Below, one piece after another: positions 7,274 through 15,816 of a stretch of DNA of 64,000 nucleotides (position 1 is its first letter; each line of letters starts with the position of its first letter). The notes beneath the pieces are model-generated. The model was not told the origin of the DNA, made no database searches, and saw only the letters and a program-made list of their open reading frames with translations. The DNA lies in the NCBI GenBank assembly GCA_943371425.1, contig CALRUR010000006.1, forward strand, positions 62,001 through 126,000. Reading direction: 5' to 3'. Source of the DNA: CAJBVG01 sp943371425 (GTDB lineage: Bacteria > Bacteroidota > Bacteroidia > Sphingobacteriales > Sphingobacteriaceae). The position numbers were made by a program, and so were the translations under genes.

Positions 7274-10087
7274 ATGCCAAAAGATCAATCCATAAAATCA
7301 GTATTAATTATCGGTTCGGGTCCAATTATTATCGGACAAGCGTGTGAGTTCGACTATTCGGGTTCGCAAGCTGCACTTTCTTTGAAAGAAGAAGGGATAG
7401 AGGTTTCGATTATCAACTCGAATCCAGCAACGATTATGACCGATAAGGTTATTGCTGATCATGTTTACTTATTGCCATTAACATGCGAATCGATTGAGCA
7501 AATTTTACAAGAGCGTAAAATTGATGCCGTAATTCCAACCATGGGTGGTCAAACTGCCTTAAATTTAGCTAAAGAAGCGGATGAGAGAGGAATATGGAAA
7601 AAATACGGAGTAGTAATTAAAGGTGTTGCGATTGATGCGATTGAAAAAACTGAAAATCGTGAAGAGTTCCGTAAATTAATGATTGAAATTGGAGTAGGAA
7701 TTGCGAATTCAAAAATTGCGAACTCATACTTAGAAGGAAAGGAAGCTGCACAAGAAATTGGCTACCCATTAGTAATTCGCCCATCTTATACATTAGGTGG
7801 TTACGGTGGTGGTTTCGTCCATAATAAAGATCAAATTGATGCTGCACTTAACCATGGTTTACAAGCATCGCCTACACATGAAGTTTTAGTAGAACAAGCC
7901 GTTTTAGGTTGGAAAGAATACGAGTTGGAATTGTTGAGAGATAATAACGATAACATAATTATTATTTGTTCGATTGAAAATTTCGACCCAATGGGTATAC
8001 ATACTGGCGACTCTATTACAGTTGCGCCTGCCATGACCTTGTCTGATCGTTGTTACCAAGACATGCGTAACCAAGCTATTAAAATGATGCGCTCTATTGG
8101 CGATTTTGCTGGAGGTTGTAATGTTCAGTTTTCGGTAAATCCAGAAAACGAAGAAATAATTGCCATCGAAATTAATCCACGTGTATCGCGTTCATCTGCT
8201 TTAGCATCTAAAGCAACCGGTTATCCAATTGCAAAAATTGCAGCGAAGTTGGCCATCGGTTATAATTTAGATGAAATAGAAAATCAAATTACTAAAACTA
8301 CCTCTGCATATTTCGAACCAACCTTAGATTATGTAATCGTAAAAATTCCTCGTTGGAATTTCGATAAATTTAAAGGAGCTGATAGAACCCTTGGTTTACA
8401 AATGAAATCAGTAGGTGAAGTAATGGCTATTGGCAGAAGCTTTAACGAAGCATTACAAAAAGCTTGTCAGAGTTTAGAAATAAATAGAATAGGGTTAGGT
8501 GCCGACGGAAAGCAAAGCCGCAACTTAGAAGAAATAATGAAAGGCTTGGAGAACGCAAGTTGGGATCGTTTGTTCCATGTGCGCGATGCCTTGAGTTTAG
8601 GAGTTCCTGTAACCTCTGTTCAAAAAGCAACGAAAATTGATCGTTGGTTTTTAATGCAAATAAATGAATTAGTAAATATTGAATTAGAAGTAAAAAGATA
8701 TTCGCTAACAAATATTCCAACCGAAGTTTTATTCAACGCAAAACAAAAAGGATTTTCTGATTTACAAATTGCCTACTTATTAGGTGTAACAGAAGATGAA
8801 GTGTACGAGAAAAGAAAATCGTTAGGTATGCGTAGAGTATACAAAATGGTTGATACATGTGCAGCAGAATTCCCTGCACAAACACCTTATTTTTATTCAA
8901 CTTTTGAAGGAGAAAACGAATCGAATGTTACCGATAAGAAAAAAATAATTGTACTAGGTTCTGGTCCGAATAGAATTGGGCAAGGTATTGAGTTCGATTA
9001 TTCTTGTGTACACGGATTAATGGCTGCAAAGGAATCGGGTTACGAAGCAATTATGATTAACTGTAATCCAGAAACTGTTTCTACCGATTTTAACATGGCC
9101 GATAAATTATATTTCGAGCCGGTATTCTGGGAACATGTTCGCGAGATTATTGATTTAGAAAAACCAGAAGGAGTAATTGTTCAGTTGGGCGGACAAACTG
9201 CATTAAAAATGGCAGAAGAGTTGCACAAAAACGGAATCAAAATAATTGGTACTTCTTACGATAACATGGACATTGCCGAAGATCGTGGTAGATTCTCAGA
9301 TTTATTACACGACTTAGGAATTCCATACCCTAAATACGGTGTTGCCGAAACTGCAGATGAAGCATTAAAAGTTGCGAAGGAAGTGGGTTACCCGGTACTA
9401 GTTCGCCCTAGTTATGTGTTAGGCGGACAAGGCATGAGCATTGTAATTAACGACGAAGAATTAGAAAAAGCGGTTGTTAAATTATTGAGAGATATACCAG
9501 GCAACAGAATTTTAATTGATCATTTCTTAGACCGCGCAGAAGAAGCCGAGTCGGATTCTATAAGTGATGGTACCGATGTACACATTGTTGGCTTAATGGA
9601 ACACATTGAACCTGCAGGTATACACTCCGGAGATTCGAGTGCGGTATTACCACCATTTGATTTGTCGCCAAAAGTAATCTCATTGATGGAAGAATACACT
9701 GTGAAATTAGCGAAAGCATTAAATGTATTAGGATTGTTGAACATACAGTTCGCCATTAAAAACGAAATGGTATATGTAATAGAAGCAAACCCGCGTGCAT
9801 CACGTACAGTTCCGTTTATTGCGAAAGCATACGATGTGCCTTATATAAACATTGCCGCTAAAGTAATGATGGGTGCAAATAAATTAAAAGACTTTACCAT
9901 TGAGCGCAAGCTTACTGGTTACGCAATTAAAGAACCCGTTTTCTCTTTCCATAAATTCCCTGAAGTGAAAAAAGAATTAGGTCCAGAAATGCGCTCGACA
10001 GGTGAAGCGATCAGATTTATAAAAGATTTAGAAGATCCATACTTCCGCCAGTTATACAAAGAGAAATCGATGTTCTTGAGTAAATAA
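7274..10087 (+). CDS. carB: Carbamoyl phosphate synthase large subunit, no allosteric domain
   Basis: Makes carbamoyl phosphate from bicarbonate, glutamine-derived ammonia and two ATP, for pyrimidine and arginine synthesis. The two homologous halves both show the signature SGP(I/N)-R/I-IGQ (GSGPIIIGQACEFDYSG near the start and GSGPNRIGQGIEFDYS mid-protein), ATP-grasp segments (RPSYTLGGYGGG, RPSYVLGGQGMS) and EINPRVSRSSALASKATGYP / EANPRASRTVPFIAKA. Length is 937 aa against about 1070 in E. coli; the protein ends at the boundary where the MGS-like allosteric domain would begin. Short CarB proteins occur in Bacteroidota, so this is not taken as a frameshift. carA is not in the window. Confidence 0.97.
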   Translation: MPKDQSIKSVLIIGSGPIIIGQACEFDYSGSQAALSLKEEGIEVSIINSNPATIMTDKVIADHVYLLPLTCESIEQILQERKIDAVIPTMGGQTALNLAKEADERGIWKKYGVVIKGVAIDAIEKTENREEFRKLMIEIGVGIANSKIANSYLEGKEAAQEIGYPLVIRPSYTLGGYGGGFVHNKDQIDAALNHGLQASPTHEVLVEQAVLGWKEYELELLRDNNDNIIIICSIENFDPMGIHTGDSITVAPAMTLSDRCYQDMRNQAIKMMRSIGDFAGGCNVQFSVNPENEEIIAIEINPRVSRSSALASKATGYPIAKIAAKLAIGYNLDEIENQITKTTSAYFEPTLDYVIVKIPRWNFDKFKGADRTLGLQMKSVGEVMAIGRSFNEALQKACQSLEINRIGLGADGKQSRNLEEIMKGLENASWDRLFHVRDALSLGVPVTSVQKATKIDRWFLMQINELVNIELEVKRYSLTNIPTEVLFNAKQKGFSDLQIAYLLGVTEDEVYEKRKSLGMRRVYKMVDTCAAEFPAQTPYFYSTFEGENESNVTDKKKIIVLGSGPNRIGQGIEFDYSCVHGLMAAKESGYEAIMINCNPETVSTDFNMADKLYFEPVFWEHVREIIDLEKPEGVIVQLGGQTALKMAEELHKNGIKIIGTSYDNMDIAEDRGRFSDLLHDLGIPYPKYGVAETADEALKVAKEVGYPVLVRPSYVLGGQGMSIVINDEELEKAVVKLLRDIPGNRILIDHFLDRAEEAESDSISDGTDVHIVGLMEHIEPAGIHSGDSSAVLPPFDLSPKVISLMEEYTVKLAKALNVLGLLNIQFAIKNEMVYVIEANPRASRTVPFIAKAYDVPYINIAAKVMMGANKLKDFTIERKLTGYAIKEPVFSFHKFPEVKKELGPEMRSTGEAIRFIKDLEDPYFRQLYKEKSMFLSK

Positions 10088-10094
10088 TTTTTTT

Positions 10095-10652
10095 ATGAAC
10101 ACAATAGAAATCATCGGATTTGTAACTGCTGTTCTAGGAATTTACTTAAGCGCTAAAAAAAACATACTTGCATGGCCATTGCTAATTATTAGTTCGGTGG
10201 CCTATGCATTTTTCTTTTTCGAAATAAAACTTTATGCTGATGCATTGTTACAATTTTTCTTCGTAGCAACATCTGTGTTTGCATGGGTTCAATGGAAACA
10301 CGAAAGCAAAACCAATCAAATTCTAAAAGTAAAATCGTTAACAATCACAATGCTGTTAATGTATTTATTTATTACTTTATTAGTAGGTAAACTTTTTGGC
10401 TTAGCATTAAATTATTATACTGATGCAAGTTACGCTGCTTATGATAGTTTACTTTTTGCAGCGAGTATTTATGCTTCTATTTTATCAGCAAAATTATTTT
10501 TAGAGAATTGGTACATATGGATTGTAGTAAACATTTCTTATGTTGTTTTGTATATATTAAAAGACGCATACCTCACTGCATTTTTATATACTATTTTAGT
10601 AGGAATTGCAATACACGGTTTACGCGAATGGAAAAAACAAGCGCATGCTTAA
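10095..10652 (+). CDS. pnuC: Nicotinamide riboside transporter PnuC
   Basis: Inner-membrane protein that takes up nicotinamide riboside for NAD synthesis. It is 185 aa and almost entirely hydrophobic with about seven membrane segments. The motif ILAWPLLIISSVAYAFFFFE, then YADALLQFFFV and WxxW-containing FVATSVFAWVQW, followed by a second half with ENWYIWIVVNISYVVLY, are typical of PnuC. It begins 7 bp after carB and its end overlaps the kinase gene by 8 bp; transport and kinase are thus coupled. Confidence 0.92.
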   Translation: MNTIEIIGFVTAVLGIYLSAKKNILAWPLLIISSVAYAFFFFEIKLYADALLQFFFVATSVFAWVQWKHESKTNQILKVKSLTITMLLMYLFITLLVGKLFGLALNYYTDASYAAYDSLLFAASIYASILSAKLFLENWYIWIVVNISYVVLYILKDAYLTAFLYTILVGIAIHGLREWKKQAHA

Positions 10653-11169
10653 AATAGCAATTATTGGTCCGGAGTCTACAGGTAAATCTGAAATGGCAAA
10701 ACAGTTGGCCGAACATTTCGGATGTTTGTGGGTGCCAGAATATGCACGTGAGTATTGCGCGAATTTAAACAGAGAGTGTACGTTGGATGATGAACTTCAA
10801 ATGTTTCACGGACAATTAGCACTCGAAAATAAAATTGAACAAGAGGCGCTCAAAAATAATCACCCCTATTTATTTTGCGATACTACCATTATAACGGTAA
10901 AAGTTTGGTGCGAGCATGTGTTTGGTTTTTGCCCAGAGCAAGTAGAAAAAGAATATCAAAAAAGAAAATACGATTTATATTTATTGATGAAAGACGACTT
11001 GCCTTGGCAAGATGATCCTTTAAGAAATTTCCCAGAGGAGCGCGCTTACTTTATGGATTTATATGTTAGGTTGATGGAAGAGAAGGGCGCCAAGAATGTT
11101 GTGGTGGAAGGCTTAGGAGATGTTAGGTTTGAAAACGCAAAGAAAATTATTGAAAATTTTACTATTTAA
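10645..11169 (+). CDS. Nicotinamide riboside kinase (NadR kinase domain only)
   Basis: Phosphorylates imported nicotinamide riboside to NMN, trapping it. The start was set at the ATG at 10645, because the P-loop GPESTGKSE then lies near residue 8 as in the NadR kinase domain; the longer open frame merely overlaps pnuC. VPEYAREY is the other NadR hallmark. The N-terminal helix-turn-helix and the NMN adenylyltransferase domain of enterobacterial NadR are absent, so this is a stand-alone ATPase of the AAA_28 type (174 aa). Its partner is PnuC directly upstream (8-bp overlap). Confidence 0.88.
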   Translation: MLKIAIIGPESTGKSEMAKQLAEHFGCLWVPEYAREYCANLNRECTLDDELQMFHGQLALENKIEQEALKNNHPYLFCDTTIITVKVWCEHVFGFCPEQVEKEYQKRKYDLYLLMKDDLPWQDDPLRNFPEERAYFMDLYVRLMEEKGAKNVVVEGLGDVRFENAKKIIENFTI

Positions 11170-11534
11170 CAGGTATTTATTGAGTTTTTTATTTTCATAA
11201 TCTATTAAATAATGTTTATTCAAAAGAGAGCATAAAATAACTTTTCGTAATTAATATTATTACTTTATTGATGGCAAAAAACAAAGCTAGAATAAATCAT
11301 ATTCAATAAAACGAATACTCGCTATCAAATTTCGATAATTTATTAAAATACATTATTCCCATAATCATCATTCCTCCTCCAACTTCTAATCATTGCAAAT
11401 CAAAAACTAAATATTGACAAAATAATTTCTAAGTAATTGAAAATATAATATTACTGGTTAAGCAAGTTCTAAAAACAATCAATCATTTCGATATAATTTT
11501 AGCTTAAATCTATATTTTTTTAAGTCTTAAAATT
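11170..11534. other. AT-rich spacer without recognisable genes
   Basis: About 365 bp of very AT-rich DNA (poly-A/T runs, many stops in all frames). I see no ORF, hairpin with T-run, tRNA or heptad repeat in it. It separates the NAD salvage genes from an accessory block and probably contains the promoter of the small lipoprotein gene at 11535. Confidence 0.6.
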
Positions 11535-11717
11535 ATGCTCAAAAAACCTTACTATTTTTCAATACTAATTTTATTTTTTATTGGATGTAAATCTACAGAA
11601 TTAGTAAAGCCTTCCATTATTTCAAATGCAAATGCTAGAGATTCTGAATACAATGATGAGATGTTAAGCCAATCTAATCATTTGGTACATCTCTTTGCAA
11701 AGTAAACGGAGAATGAT
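11535..11717 (+). CDS. Short lipoprotein ORF, probable 5' piece of a broken gene
   Basis: Sixty codons from ATG 11535 with a lipoprotein signal (MLKKPYYFSILILFFIGCKS, Cys at about residue 18), ended by TGA at 11715 and TAG at 11718. The frame is the same as that of the 518-aa ORF starting at 11775. Between them, the +1 frame is open and protein-like from 11707 (TENDSIKTEIVILAGRGLGNYF). Removing one base in GG at 11709-11710 and adding one T in the T5 run 11768-11772 would join all three pieces into one ~595-aa lipoprotein. This is read by eye; a genuine small lipoprotein remains possible. Confidence 0.5.
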
Positions 11718-11774
11718 AGTATAAAAACGGAAATAGTTATTCTTGCAGGCAGAGGATTAGGTAATTATTTTTGG

Positions 11775-13331
11775 GTGCCTTTGCAAAAACTCTCACAAAA
11801 TTTAGCGGATAAATATGGAATTGTATTATCAGAAGAGGCAAATAGATTTCTTGTGAATCATTACGGATTAGATCCAACAATAGACCATTACAATAATTAT
11901 ATAAACAATGCAATTGCAAAAGGACTTTCACCCCATATTTTTATTCCAAATCTAAATAACTTTGTTCAATCAAATCCAGAACAAGAAGAAGACGGAATGT
12001 TGAATATAAGTTATAATTCAGCAAAGGGATTAAATATTGAAAATGTTGTCAATTATCAGTTGTACATTGATGGCATGAATCATTTTTCATCAACAAGGTT
12101 TTCACAAAATAATTTTGTAGATGCTTCAATTGAAATCGATTTTCCTTGCGAGAATCCAGTGATGTTTATTTCATACAGAATAGTAAATATGATAGATTTT
12201 TCTCCTTGCGATGGCTTAAACAATAGTGTGTTATATAATTGTGTATTTCATGAAAGTGTCTGTAAAATATGTACAGAAACCCAGCCACACAATAATACTG
12301 TAAACATCATCAATAAAGCTGAAGCAGTAGGTGCAATTGAGATGAGAATTAATTTGAATAGGGTATCGCCTGATAATATTTGTTTTAATTACAATAATTA
12401 TAATCCAAAAATTTTTTCCAATAAACAAAGTTTTGGTTTTTTAGCAACAGTCCCTAATCTAGATTATTATCATCCGTTAAATGGCACCTCCATTTCAAAC
12501 CATACAAATGTGAAAAATAAAATAATTAGAAAACCAATTACATTTATAAACTTAGAAACTGATGTTTTTTATGACGTAAATCAAATAAGTTTATGTGAAG
12601 TTAGTAATGATTTTAGAGTTTTTGGAGATGCACCTAATGAGAATATTTTGGGTGCCGGTATATATAAAATAACCAGATTGAATGGACTACCATACTATTT
12701 CGTGTTCCCGGGCAATATTTATGGTTCTATGATGTTTAATTCGGGTGCAGATGGAATTGTAGAGTATAATTTAAATGGGAATGAAAGTCAAGTGTGTAAC
12801 AATCAAACCGTTCGTTCCTTACAAGAAGAAATGAATATTACAACGTTATGCAGATTCTGTGGACCCACAAACAATAGTTTGGGTATAGAATATAAAGACG
12901 TAGCAAGTAATGATTTAAATACTTTAGTTGATTTTTGGTATGGTGATGCTTTATCAGTTGGCATTGTTCTCGAAGCTGTAAATTCAAGAACTCCAAACCA
13001 AAACATTATTACATTTCAGGGGGGCTTAACACCCAATACAACTTGCATTAGCCCGCCCCCTAATAAAACACTAGTAGCTGAACTTACCAAAATTGGCGAT
13101 GAATTTGATCAATTAAAGTATTTTACAATAAATAACAACCTAACATTTTACAATGCAGGAACTTCTTTTTATATTGAGGCAGATGTTACATTTTTAGATG
13201 GTAAATTTATTAATTCTTGCGGAATTATTACTGCAGCTACCAACTTCAGTAATGCACAATTGAAAGCAGCAGCTATATTCCCAAGAGGAAATTTAAGCAA
13301 CTTAAATGTTAAAATCTATAAAATAAATTAG
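11775..13331 (+). CDS. Hypothetical protein, likely main body of a frameshifted lipoprotein gene
   Basis: An open frame of 518 aa whose first possible start is a GTG at 11775 inside a sequence that reads smoothly from upstream (NYFWVPLQKLSQNLADKYG). It has no signal peptide of its own, which fits loss of its 5' end (see 11535-11717). The body is rich in Asn, Ser, Thr and Tyr with scattered Cys (e.g. CPCEN-like FPCENP, ICTETQ, CRFCGPTNNS), looks beta-rich and extracytoplasmic. I recognise no family. The next gene starts 4 bp downstream, so they form an operon. Codon use is very AT-rich compared with carB or infB. Confidence 0.6.
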   Translation: MPLQKLSQNLADKYGIVLSEEANRFLVNHYGLDPTIDHYNNYINNAIAKGLSPHIFIPNLNNFVQSNPEQEEDGMLNISYNSAKGLNIENVVNYQLYIDGMNHFSSTRFSQNNFVDASIEIDFPCENPVMFISYRIVNMIDFSPCDGLNNSVLYNCVFHESVCKICTETQPHNNTVNIINKAEAVGAIEMRINLNRVSPDNICFNYNNYNPKIFSNKQSFGFLATVPNLDYYHPLNGTSISNHTNVKNKIIRKPITFINLETDVFYDVNQISLCEVSNDFRVFGDAPNENILGAGIYKITRLNGLPYYFVFPGNIYGSMMFNSGADGIVEYNLNGNESQVCNNQTVRSLQEEMNITTLCRFCGPTNNSLGIEYKDVASNDLNTLVDFWYGDALSVGIVLEAVNSRTPNQNIITFQGGLTPNTTCISPPPNKTLVAELTKIGDEFDQLKYFTINNNLTFYNAGTSFYIEADVTFLDGKFINSCGIITAATNFSNAQLKAAAIFPRGNLSNLNVKIYKIN

Positions 13332-13335
13332 ACAC

Positions 13336-14940
13336 ATGAGAATTTTAATAACCGTCTCTTTTGTTTTTTTATTCATAAATTTAAATGCTCAGAATTTAAT
13401 TTGGAAACAATATATTGATGATGCAAATAAAAATGAAGATCTCACGTATTTGCATACTTATAAACAAAATAGGTATATATTTTCTTCTACAGAAAATTAC
13501 ATGGGCTCTGGCGATATTCGAGACTATATAATATCATTAACTAAAACAACTCTAAACGGAAACATTCTGTGGACTAAAACATACAGACCAGGAGGGGAAA
13601 ATTATCGATCATTTGATTTAAGTACCATTCTCTTTAAGGATTCAATAATCTTAATTTATAGTAGCTGTATTGATAGCTTTTCATTTAGTCGTAAGTATAT
13701 TCTTGAACTTTCTTTAGATGGTGAAGAGCGTTTCACGAAATTATATCCTTTAAGAGGCAACTTTGCCATTCATGCTACATTAAGCGATTCTAATACTATA
13801 AATTATGTTTATGATGATGGCACCTTAACTAAGTATTCACATTTTGAACGTTTTAATACAAAACACGAATTAGTAGCGTTAGATTCAGGATTAGTAAATC
13901 ATAGTGCACAAGCATATAGAATACATAAAGATAATATTTATACTCAGCGACTAATTTTAAATGCCCAAAATAAGTTAGGAGTGCAATTGTACCAATACAA
14001 TTCTAGTTTTAATTTAATAGATAGTGCTACTATTCTTTCAGACATTACGGTTTACCCATCAAACATACCTTTGTACATATATTCACAATATGAAACTGTA
14101 GTAAAAAACAATGAAATGAGTTTTTGGGGTGTATTTGATTTCGCAAGATCATACGCCGATAATTTTTACATCAGAATAAATTTAGACACGAAGCAACTCG
14201 TAGAGAGTTTTAATTCAAGAAGAATAACTACTGAAAATTATACGGTAAACTTCACAAGCTCTATTCATAAAGAATATAAAAGCAACACTTATTCATTATA
14301 CAAGATCTACAACAAAGATTCATTAAACCAATACAAATACAGATTAGTAAAGTTTAAACAAGGCTATCCAATTTGGAATATAGATTTAAAAATTCCAGAC
14401 ACTATACTCATTTCTGCTGCCAGCAGATCTATCTCGATGGAATTAAGAAACGATAAACTTTTAGCAGTAATTAATTTTAGAAATTCATCCAATCAGTTGT
14501 CTGAATTAATTTCAGAATACGATACAAACGGAAATTACATGCGAGCTTATGCCGATGCCATAGATACTGCTTGTGTTTCTATATCCAGCATTCAAACTAT
14601 TTACAATGGCCCCAATGAAATAATAACCATGGCACATGGAGCACGTAAAGGAAGAGTAGATAGGGATATCATTTGGAAAAAAACCAGTTTCGAACCTCTC
14701 GGGTTTGAAAATAATCCAAAAGAAACTATACAGCCTCCTTACCCAAACCCAACCAATAACATTCTATACTTAAATTGTGAGGCTTACTCAAACATTCGAG
14801 TTTACGATATCTATGGCAAACTAGTGCTCGAAAAATGCAACACTAACATAATTGAACTCGAGTCATTATCTCAAGGGATTTATTTTGTAGAACTCAGCGA
14901 AAACAATACTCGGCAAGTATTTAAGGTGATTAAAAACTAA
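13336..14940 (+). CDS. T9SS cargo protein with C-terminal sorting domain
   Basis: A 534-aa secreted protein. Signal peptide MRILITVSFVFLFINLNAQ; long middle part with repeated strand-like segments and no recognised domain (possibly a beta-propeller type repeat: GNILWTKTYRPGG and similar). The last ~75 residues form a type A type IX secretion sorting domain: PYPNPTNNILYL, then IRVYDIYGKLVLEK, LSQGIYFVEL and RQVFKVIKN. It should therefore cross the outer membrane by the PorK/L/M/N/Sov system and be anchored or released. It follows the putative lipoprotein gene by 4 bp. Confidence 0.85.
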   Translation: MRILITVSFVFLFINLNAQNLIWKQYIDDANKNEDLTYLHTYKQNRYIFSSTENYMGSGDIRDYIISLTKTTLNGNILWTKTYRPGGENYRSFDLSTILFKDSIILIYSSCIDSFSFSRKYILELSLDGEERFTKLYPLRGNFAIHATLSDSNTINYVYDDGTLTKYSHFERFNTKHELVALDSGLVNHSAQAYRIHKDNIYTQRLILNAQNKLGVQLYQYNSSFNLIDSATILSDITVYPSNIPLYIYSQYETVVKNNEMSFWGVFDFARSYADNFYIRINLDTKQLVESFNSRRITTENYTVNFTSSIHKEYKSNTYSLYKIYNKDSLNQYKYRLVKFKQGYPIWNIDLKIPDTILISAASRSISMELRNDKLLAVINFRNSSNQLSELISEYDTNGNYMRAYADAIDTACVSISSIQTIYNGPNEIITMAHGARKGRVDRDIIWKKTSFEPLGFENNPKETIQPPYPNPTNNILYLNCEAYSNIRVYDIYGKLVLEKCNTNIIELESLSQGIYFVELSENNTRQVFKVIKN

Positions 14941-14985
14941 GACAGTTGGACAAAACGGATATTTGCAAACAATACCAAAAACAAA

Positions 14986-15010
14986 AAAGCCAATTAATCT
15001 AATTGGCTTT
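14986..15010. terminator. Bidirectional terminator hairpin
   Basis: AAAGCCAATTA, 3-nt loop, TAATTGGCTTT, flanked by A-rich and T-rich sides, 45 bp after the T9SS protein stop and before the convergent response-regulator gene. Confidence 0.75.
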
Positions 15011-15034
15011 GTTTCGTGTCTAAAAGCGAAGCGG

Positions 15035-15062
15035 TCTCATGTCTATAATCTCATGTCTACTC
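15035..15062. repeat. Heptad repeat tract at the response-regulator 3' end
   Basis: Four in-phase 7-mers, TCTCATG, TCTATAA, TCTCATG, TCTACTC, the last one overlapping the stop codon of the minus-strand gene at 15057. Two more related units (TTTCGTG, TCTAAAA) sit at 15012-15025, offset by 2 bp. Confidence 0.6.
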
Positions 15063-15749
15063 CAAAACAAACTTATATCCAATCCCCCTTACCGTTTGCA
15101 GTAGCATCGGGTGTTCCGGATTGTTTTCTATTTTTTTACGCAAACGAACAATGTGCATATCGAGTGTACGAGTATTTACATCTGAGTTATAACCCCACAC
15201 CACCATCATCAATTCATCGCGGTTAATTACTTTGTTCATATTCTTTAAAAAGTATAACAGAATTCTGTTTTCTAGAATGGTTAACTCTACTTTTTTGCCA
15301 TCGCGCATAAGCATGTGGATGCTTGGATGGTGCTCCATGTTTGCAAATTTAATGATATCTGTTTTATCAGAACTCACAATGTACTTCACCTTATTTTCTA
15401 TTAATGCCATGAGCACTTCCATGCTAAATGGTTTGGTAATGTAATCGCTCACCCCAAAGTTGTAGGCATCAATTTTATCAACGTCTTGCGCTTTTGCAGT
15501 AATCATAATTACAATACCCGCAAAGTCTTTCTCACGAACGGCTGTGCAAACTTCGTTTCCAGTTTTACCTGGCAACATCCAATCGAGCAATACTATATGT
15601 GGTTGCTCTTTTAATATCATTTCTTCTCCACTCTTACCATCGGCGGCTTCAAATACTTGGTAACCTTCTGAAGCGATGCGCTGACTTACGAGTAAACGCA
15701 AATTACTGTCGTCTTCTACAATTGCAATTTTTACTTGTTGCTTTTCCAT
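15057..15749 (-). CDS. OmpR-family response regulator (RprY-like)
   Basis: Transcription regulator paired with the upstream histidine kinase. It is 230 aa: receiver domain at about 6-120 with the acidic pair EDD at 12-14, phospho-acceptor D56 in LLDWMLPG, a conserved Thr/Ala (MITAKAQ) and Lys (YITKPF); winged-helix domain at about 135-230 with ENRILLYFLKN, RTLDMHIVRLRKKIE and TVRGIGYKF. Its gene is the last of a peptidase-kinase-regulator operon on the minus strand, 67 bp after the kinase. RprY of Bacteroides is a plausible relative; the target is unknown. Confidence 0.93.
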   Translation of the reverse strand: MEKQQVKIAIVEDDSNLRLLVSQRIASEGYQVFEAADGKSGEEMILKEQPHIVLLDWMLPGKTGNEVCTAVREKDFAGIVIMITAKAQDVDKIDAYNFGVSDYITKPFSMEVLMALIENKVKYIVSSDKTDIIKFANMEHHPSIHMLMRDGKKVELTILENRILLYFLKNMNKVINRDELMMVVWGYNSDVNTRTLDMHIVRLRKKIENNPEHPMLLQTVRGIGYKFVLE

Positions 15750-15816
15750 TGTCTTGGTTTTAGTTTTGCAAAGCTATGATACAAATTAATATAATTATGT
15801 AACAAGCTTATTATGT

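Noticed and set aside
10088..10094. Frameshift or assembly break at the end of carB
   Set aside because: The protein ends cleanly at the known domain boundary, and pnuC follows after 7 bp; short CarB is known in the phylum.
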